Shown here in pieces: positions 12,835-17,298 of a DNA stretch of 17,298 nt. A program made the position numbers and the translations under genes. The stretch's first letter is position 1; every line of letters starts with the position of its first letter. Source of the DNA: an uncultured Collinsella sp. (GTDB lineage Bacteria; Actinomycetota; Coriobacteriia; Coriobacteriales; Coriobacteriaceae); the NCBI GenBank assembly GCA_900545505.1, contig UQZC01000008.1:1-17298 (forward strand). The letters run 5' to 3'. The notes under the pieces are model-generated. The model was not told where the DNA came from, made no database searches, and saw nothing but the letters and a program-made list of their open reading frames with translations.

Positions 12835-14754
12835 CTACTCCAGTTCAAACGCTCCGGTGTAGAGCTGGTAGTAATACCCGCGCTTGGCGATCAGCTCGTC
12901 GTGATTGCCGCGCTCGATGATGCGGCCGTGGTCCAGACAGATGATTGCGTCGGAGTTGCGCACGGTGGACAGGCGGTGCGCGATGACAAACGTCGTGCGA
13001 CCTTCCATGAGCTTATCCATGCCCGCCTGCACGATGGCCTCGGTGCGGGTGTCGATGGAGCTCGTGGCCTCGTCCAGGATCATCGCCGGCGGATCGGCGA
13101 CGGCGGCGCGTGCGATCGAGATCAGCTGGCGCTGGCCCTGCGACAGCTGGGCGCCGTTGCCGGTGAGCATCGTGTCGTAGCCGTCGGGCAGGCGGGTGAT
13201 AAAGTCGTCCGCGCCGGCGAGCTTTGCTGCCGCGATGCACTCCTCGTCGGTGGCATCCAGATTGCCGTAGCGGATGTTATCCATCACGGTGCCGGTGAAC
13301 AGGTTTACGTCCTGCAGCACCACGCCCAGCGAACGGCGCAGATCGGCCTTGCGGATCTTGTTGACGTTGATGCCGTCGTAGCGGATCTTGCCGTCGGCGA
13401 TGTCATAGAAGCGGTTGATGAGGTTGGTGATGGTCGTCTTACCGGCACCGGTGGCGCCGACAAACGCGACCTTCTGGCCCGGCTTGGCAAACACGGACAC
13501 GCCGTGCAGCACCTCGTGGTCGGGCGTGTAGCCAAAGTCGACGTTGTCCATGACCAGGTCGCCACGCAGCGGCACGTACTCGATCTCGCCGGTTGCGCGG
13601 TGCGGATGTTTCCACGCCCACATGCCAGTGTGGTGGTCGGCCTCCTCGAGCTGCCAGGTATCGGGGTTCACCTGAGCGTTGACAAGCGTCACATAGCCTT
13701 CGTCGGCTTCGGGCTCCTCGTCGATGAGCTCAAAGATACGGTCGGCGCCGGCGAGGCCCATGACCACGGCGTTGATCTGCTGCGAGATCTGGCCGATCTG
13801 TCCACAGAACTGCTTGGTCATGTTGAGGAACGGCACCACGACGGCGATGGACAGCGCCATGCCCGAGATGCTCAGGTTGGGCACGCCCAGCGCTAGGAAA
13901 ATGCCGCCGGCCAGTGCGACCAGCACGTAGAGCAGGTTGCCCAGGTTCATAAGGATGGGCATGAGGATGTTGGCGTACATGTTGGCCTTCTGCGAGACCT
14001 CGAAGAGCTTTTCGTTGCGCTCGTCAAAATCGGCTTCGGCGGCAGACTCGTGGCAGAATGCCTTGACGACCTTCTGACCGTTCATGACTTCCTCGATATG
14101 GCCCTCGACAACGCCGAGCTCGGTCTGCTGCGCAATAAAGAAGCGCGCGGAGTTGGAGCCGAGCAGCTTGGTCATAAAGGTCATAAAGGCGACGCCTGCC
14201 ACAATGACCAGGCACATCCACACGCTGTAGTACAGCATGATAAAGAACACCGTGACGATGACGATGACCGTCATGAGCAGGTTGGGCAGCGACTGGCTGA
14301 TCATCTGGCGCAGCGTGTCGATGTCATTGGTGTAGTGGCTCATGATGTCGCCGCGCTGGGGCGTGGCGAAGTAGCGGATCGGCAGGTCCTGCATGCGGTT
14401 GAACATCTTCTCGCGCAGCTTCTCCAGCGAGCCCTGCGTGACGATGGCCATGGCGCGGTTCCAGAAGAGCGAGGACAGGATGCCGATGCCGTAGATGCAG
14501 GCGAGGGTGGTCACGAGCTGTGCGATCTTGGGCTGCGCGGCTTCCCAATCGCCCGACTGCCACGATTCGCTAATAATCTGCAGAGCGCTCTGAAGGAAGG
14601 TCGCACCGATGGAGTTGATGATGGCGCAGAGCACCACGCCGACAACGACGAGGGGCAAAAGCACGGGGTAGAAGCCAAAGAGCGTCTTGATGAGGCGCGA
14701 CATGGTGCCGCCCTTGCGGTTGAGTGCGCGCTCGGCGGTCGTTGCCTTACTCAT
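12835..14754 (-). CDS. ABC exporter half-transporter (TMD-NBD), catalytically competent subunit
   Basis: 639 residues: about six TM helices in residues 20-350 (type IV exporter fold), a long linker with HHTGMWAWKHPHRATG, then the ATPase domain. Walker A is GATGAGKT (433-440), the Q-loop is in VVLQDVNLF, the signature is LSQGQ (537-541), Walker B is MILDEATSS with catalytic E562, and the switch is H593 (IAHRLS). The start overlaps the upstream subunit's stop by 8 bp, with GGAGG 8 nt before ATG, implying translational coupling. It pairs with the 604-residue neighbour to form a heterodimeric exporter like TM287/288 or the LmrCD/YheHI type. The MarR gene at the head of the operon suggests drug or toxic-compound efflux; the substrate is not defined. 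Met18 is a possible alternative start. Confidence 0.92.
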   Translation of the reverse strand: MSKATTAERALNRKGGTMSRLIKTLFGFYPVLLPLVVVGVVLCAIINSIGATFLQSALQIISESWQSGDWEAAQPKIAQLVTTLACIYGIGILSSLFWNRAMAIVTQGSLEKLREKMFNRMQDLPIRYFATPQRGDIMSHYTNDIDTLRQMISQSLPNLLMTVIVIVTVFFIMLYYSVWMCLVIVAGVAFMTFMTKLLGSNSARFFIAQQTELGVVEGHIEEVMNGQKVVKAFCHESAAEADFDERNEKLFEVSQKANMYANILMPILMNLGNLLYVLVALAGGIFLALGVPNLSISGMALSIAVVVPFLNMTKQFCGQIGQISQQINAVVMGLAGADRIFELIDEEPEADEGYVTLVNAQVNPDTWQLEEADHHTGMWAWKHPHRATGEIEYVPLRGDLVMDNVDFGYTPDHEVLHGVSVFAKPGQKVAFVGATGAGKTTITNLINRFYDIADGKIRYDGINVNKIRKADLRRSLGVVLQDVNLFTGTVMDNIRYGNLDATDEECIAAAKLAGADDFITRLPDGYDTMLTGNGAQLSQGQRQLISIARAAVADPPAMILDEATSSIDTRTEAIVQAGMDKLMEGRTTFVIAHRLSTVRNSDAIICLDHGRIIERGNHDELIAKRGYYYQLYTGAFELE

Positions 14755-16561
14755 GTGCCTCGCCTCCTTCCTGGGTCTGAGCTTGCGTTACGGATGCCTC
14801 GGTGTCGGCCTCGACGGCTCCTTCGCCCTCGGCAGACATCTTGTTTTGCGAGGTAAAGGTCTCGCGGTAGATCTCGCTCGTCTTGAGCAGCTCGTCATGG
14901 TTGCCGATCTGCGCGATACGGCCACCCTCCATGACGATGATGCGATCGGCGTCCTGCACGGAGCTGATGCGCTGGGCGATGATGAGCTTGGTCGTGTTGG
15001 GCAGATAGCTTGCCAACCCTGCGCGGATCTTGGCGTCGGTCTTGGTGTCGACAGCGCTGGTGGAGTCGTCCAGGATTAAGATCTTGGGGCGACGCAGCAG
15101 GGCACGCGCAATGCACAGGCGCTGCTTCTGACCGCCGGAAACATTGGAGCCGCCCTGTTCGATCCAGGTGTCATAGCCCTTGGGGAAGCCATCGACAAAC
15201 TCGTCGGCGCAGGCCAGATGTGCCGCCTCGCGGACTTCCTCGTCGGTGGCGTTCGGGTCGCCCCAGCGCAGGTTCTCGGCAATGGTGCCGCTAAACAGCA
15301 CGTTTTTCTGCAGCACCATGGCCACTTGGTGGCGCAGCGCGTCCAGGTCGTAGTCGCGTACGTCCATGCCGCCCACGCGCACGGTGCCTTCGGTGGCGTC
15401 GTACAGACGGGCGATGAGGTTTACAAGCGTGGACTTGGCCGAGCCGGTACCGCCGATGATACCGATGGTCTCGCCGCTCTTAATGTGCAGGTCGATATCG
15501 TCGAGCGCCTGGCGCTTCGCATGCGCGGAATACTTAAAGCTCACGTGGTCAAAGTCGATGGAACCGTCGGCAACCTCGAGCACGGGCTCGGCGGGATCGG
15601 CGATCGTGGGCTCGGCGGCCAGCACCTCGGTAATGCGGTGCGCCGATTCGTCGGCCATGGTCACCATGACAAAGATCATCGACAGCTGCATCAGGCTCAT
15701 GAGGATCGCGAAGCCATAGGTAAAGATCGAGGAGAGCTGGCCCACGTCGAACAGCGTGCCCTGGCTCGTGATGATGAGCTTGGATCCCAGGTAGATGATG
15801 ATGACAAATGCGCCGTTGACGCAGATGTTCATCATGGGGTTGTTAAAGGCGAGCAGCTTCTCGGCGCGGGTGAAGTCCATCTGGACGTCGTGCGCGGCGG
15901 TGGCGAACTTCTCCTTCTCAAAGTCTTCGCGCACGTAGCTCTTGACCACGCGCATGCCGGTGACGTTTTCCTCGACGGACTCGTTAAGGGCGTCGTACTT
16001 GTGGAACACGCGCGAGAAGATGGGGCGTACCTTAAAGATGATAAAGAACAGTCCAAAGCCCAGCAGCGGAATGATGATCAGGTAGACCATGGCGACGCTG
16101 CCGCCCATGATAAATGCCATGGTAAAGGCGAAGATCAATACCAGCGGCGCGCGCACGGCGATGCGGATGATCATCATAAAGGCCTGCTGCACGTTGTTGA
16201 TGTCGGTGGTCAGGCGCGTGACGAGCGAGGAGCTCGAGAACTCATCGATGTTGGCAAAGCTGAACGTCTGGATCTTGTAGAACAGATCGTGACGCAGGTT
16301 CTTGGCGAAGCCGCAACTCGCATGGCTGCAGGTGACGCCGGCAGAAGCGCCAAAAGCGAGCGACGTCAGCGCGATGAGCACCAAAAAGCCCGCGGTGGGA
16401 AGCATCTCGGCTACGGTGGCGCCGTCTTTGATGGCGTCGATCAGGTTGGCGGTGATAAATGGAATCAGCATCTCGCAGAGCACCTCGCCAAGCACGAGCA
16501 ATGGCGTGGCAACAGTGACTTTCATATAGTCGCGGATGCTGCCCATGAGGGTTTTAATCAT
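14747..16561 (-). CDS. ABC exporter half-transporter (TMD-NBD), degenerate subunit
   Basis: 604 residues with six TM helices in about residues 15-310 and an ATPase domain after about 330. Walker A is GGTGSAKS (370-377) and the signature is a canonical VSGGQ (474-478). The catalytic Glu after Walker B is Asp499 (LDDSTS), and the switch His is Gln530 (IAQRIS). These are the marks of the degenerate partner in heterodimeric exporters. Its canonical signature would complete the active site of the other subunit. An acidic tail follows (AEGEGAVEADTEASVTQAQTQEGGE). The start ATG overlaps the MarR stop (ATGATTAA, 8 bp) and has GGAGG at 6 nt. Confidence 0.92.
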   Translation of the reverse strand: MIKTLMGSIRDYMKVTVATPLLVLGEVLCEMLIPFITANLIDAIKDGATVAEMLPTAGFLVLIALTSLAFGASAGVTCSHASCGFAKNLRHDLFYKIQTFSFANIDEFSSSSLVTRLTTDINNVQQAFMMIIRIAVRAPLVLIFAFTMAFIMGGSVAMVYLIIIPLLGFGLFFIIFKVRPIFSRVFHKYDALNESVEENVTGMRVVKSYVREDFEKEKFATAAHDVQMDFTRAEKLLAFNNPMMNICVNGAFVIIIYLGSKLIITSQGTLFDVGQLSSIFTYGFAILMSLMQLSMIFVMVTMADESAHRITEVLAAEPTIADPAEPVLEVADGSIDFDHVSFKYSAHAKRQALDDIDLHIKSGETIGIIGGTGSAKSTLVNLIARLYDATEGTVRVGGMDVRDYDLDALRHQVAMVLQKNVLFSGTIAENLRWGDPNATDEEVREAAHLACADEFVDGFPKGYDTWIEQGGSNVSGGQKQRLCIARALLRRPKILILDDSTSAVDTKTDAKIRAGLASYLPNTTKLIIAQRISSVQDADRIIVMEGGRIAQIGNHDELLKTSEIYRETFTSQNKMSAEGEGAVEADTEASVTQAQTQEGGEAHE

Positions 16562-17057
16562 CCAGTTCCTCCCAGGTTACACGGATTTTCTCGAGCATTT
16601 CGGCGAGCTGCTCGCGCTCGTCGTGAGTGAGGGCACTAAAGGCCTGCTCTCTAAAGCGGATGCGGGCTGCCTGGTCGATGCGGGCGTTTTCCCGGCCGGT
16701 TTCGGTCAGGCGAATGGTGAGCTGCCGTCGATCCTTGGGGTTACGGCTGCGCTCGATGAGGCCGTTGAGCTCGAGCTTGGACAGGATCTCGGAAAGCGAC
16801 CCCGGCTTGAGGTCAAAGTGCATGCCGAGTTCCTGCTGCGACATCTCGCCGCCGGGTTGCTTGGCCAGCAGGCAGATGATGGGCGCCTTGCCGGACACGC
16901 CTCCGCCATGAAAATGCATGTAATGGCCGCAAAAGCCCAGGCCGCTCAGGATGCGCTTGGCGAGTTTGTCTTCAGCGCTGACCGCTTCGGGTATGTCTAC
17001 CGGTTGCGACATCTCGCCGCCGGGCTCATGCGGAAGGACGAGTGCTTCAACACACAT
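16554..17057 (-). CDS. MarR-family transcriptional regulator
   Basis: 167 residues. The winged helix is evident: LLAKQPGGEMSQQELGMHFDLKPGSLSEILSKLELNGLIERSRNPKDRRQLTIRLTETG, with the DRR wing motif, followed by C-terminal dimerisation helices (REQLAEMLEKI). The first 50 residues include a Cys/His-rich stretch (GFCGHYMHFHGGG), which could be a ligand- or metal-sensing site, though this is speculative. It heads the exporter operon and overlaps the next gene by 8 bp, so it likely represses its own operon until a ligand binds. AAGGAG lies 12 nt before the chosen ATG, somewhat far. ATG at 17012 (MSQPVDIP) is an alternative start. PGGEMSQ occurs twice, encoded by an exact 20-bp direct repeat (16837-16856, 17005-17024). 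Confidence 0.9.
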   Translation of the reverse strand: MCVEALVLPHEPGGEMSQPVDIPEAVSAEDKLAKRILSGLGFCGHYMHFHGGGVSGKAPIICLLAKQPGGEMSQQELGMHFDLKPGSLSEILSKLELNGLIERSRNPKDRRQLTIRLTETGRENARIDQAARIRFREQAFSALTHDEREQLAEMLEKIRVTWEELDD

Positions 17058-17078
17058 ATCTAAGCTTCGCTCCTTTCC

Positions 17079-17120
17079 TTAGTTAGGTAGAGAAATTGTT
17101 TTGTGCCTAACTAATTTAGG
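17079..17120. promoter_or_regulatory. Candidate MarR operator pair overlapping the -10 and start site
   Basis: TTAGTTAGG (17079-17087) and CCTAACTAA (17106-17114) are perfect 9-bp inverse copies 18 bp apart. The second also belongs to a 15-bp palindrome, CCTAA-N5-TTAGG (17106-17120), that covers the -10. Binding here would block RNA polymerase, as expected for MarR autorepression. Confidence 0.65.
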
Positions 17121-17141
17121 AGCGCATAGATTGATTGTCAA
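17113..17141 (-). promoter_or_regulatory. Promoter of the MarR-ABC exporter operon
   Basis: On the minus strand a perfect TTGACA (17141-17136) is followed after exactly 17 nt by TAAATT (17118-17113). Transcription should begin near 17106, giving a leader of about 50 nt to the MarR ATG at 17057. Confidence 0.75.
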
Positions 17142-17165
17142 GGTACCAAACTTATTATGTTCAAG

Positions 17166-17266
17166 CGGCACTTAGGGACGTTCCTTATGTGCCGGCACTT
17201 GGGGACACTCCTTGTGCTGATAGTCGTTGGGGACGTTCTTGTTTGACTAGTCATTTAAGAACGTCC
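17166..17266. repeat. Cluster of three related REP-like palindromes
   Basis: Unit 1 is CGGCAC...GTGCCG (17166-17194). Unit 2 is GCAC...GTGC (17195-17217). Unit 3 is GGACGTTCTT (17231-17240) with AAGAACGTCC (17257-17266) around GACTAGTC. All share a core like TT(A/G)GGGAC(G/A)(T/C)TC(C/T)TT and recur about every 27-29 bp. No gene is seen from 17058 to the end apart from the promoter region; after 17266 nothing is recognisable. Similar palindromes often flank REP-associated Y1 transposases, which may lie beyond the edge. Confidence 0.7.
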
Positions 17267-17298
17267 ATTACAGTCGAAATTGTCAGCCCGGGACCGTC

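Noticed and set aside
12901..16630. Long plus-strand frames (331, 268 and 470 residues) opposite the ABC genes
   Set aside because: Antisense shadows of strongly conserved ABC exporter genes. Their His/Asp/Val-rich translations show no family features and no ribosome binding sites.
1..17298. CRISPR array, tRNA, rRNA, riboswitch or integrase
   Set aside because: No regularly spaced direct repeats with unique spacers, no tRNA-like cloverleaf, and no recognisable riboswitch core or recombinase gene were seen by eye. A formal covariance scan was not possible.

Overview
The window looks like chromosomal DNA of a high-GC Gram-positive gut actinobacterium of the Coriobacteriia, with Collinsella or a close relative my best guess. 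This rests on GC-rich codon use, Gram-positive sortase/pilin genes, strong Shine-Dalgarno sites (AAGGAG/GGAGG), and short palindromic repeats I associate with that group. The assignment is inference from sequence style; no 16S or marker gene is present.

Layout. (1) 1-512, minus: the N-terminal part of the RNA-binding transcription accessory protein Tex, cut by the window edge. (2) 513-922: non-coding, with a 160-bp imperfect inverted-repeat element and the terminator of the next operon. (3) 923-4235, minus: a three-gene catabolic-type operon, SDR dehydrogenase -> OFA-type MFS transporter -> Gfo/Idh/MocA dehydrogenase. It is divergent from a LysR-type regulator (4469-5347, plus). The shared intergenic region holds a 21-bp dyad centred near -65 of a predicted promoter, which fits LysR activation of an uptake and oxidation pathway for an unknown small polyol, sugar or acid.

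(4) 5576-11420, plus: a sortase-assembled pilus island in the order large adhesin - signal-peptidase-like SipA homologue - Spy0128/FctA-type backbone pilin - class B sortase. This is the gene order of the Streptococcus pyogenes FCT pilus (cpa-sipA-fctA-srtC1). Both surface proteins end in VPT(G/D) sorting motifs rather than LPXTG. The SipA homologue has lost the Ser/Lys catalytic dyad, as described for streptococcal SipA. The adhesin reading frame runs through a G9 tract in its signal peptide, so expression may be phase variable. The first pilin domain has lost two of the three isopeptide residues. (5) 11563-12654, plus: a membrane diguanylate cyclase with a PilJ-like sensor, ending at a strong bidirectional terminator.

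(6) 12835-17057, minus: a MarR regulator and a heterodimeric ABC exporter in an overlapping three-gene operon. It has a clear -35/-10 promoter overlapped by an inverted repeat, which is the likely MarR autoregulatory site. One composite ATPase site of the exporter is degenerate. A nested stem-loop element follows the operon. (7) 17166-17266: a cluster of three related palindromes resembling REP/RAYT-type repeats.

The most interesting unit is the pilus island: a noncanonical sortase pilus in an actinobacterium, with a pseudo-peptidase assembly factor and a likely contingency switch on its adhesin.
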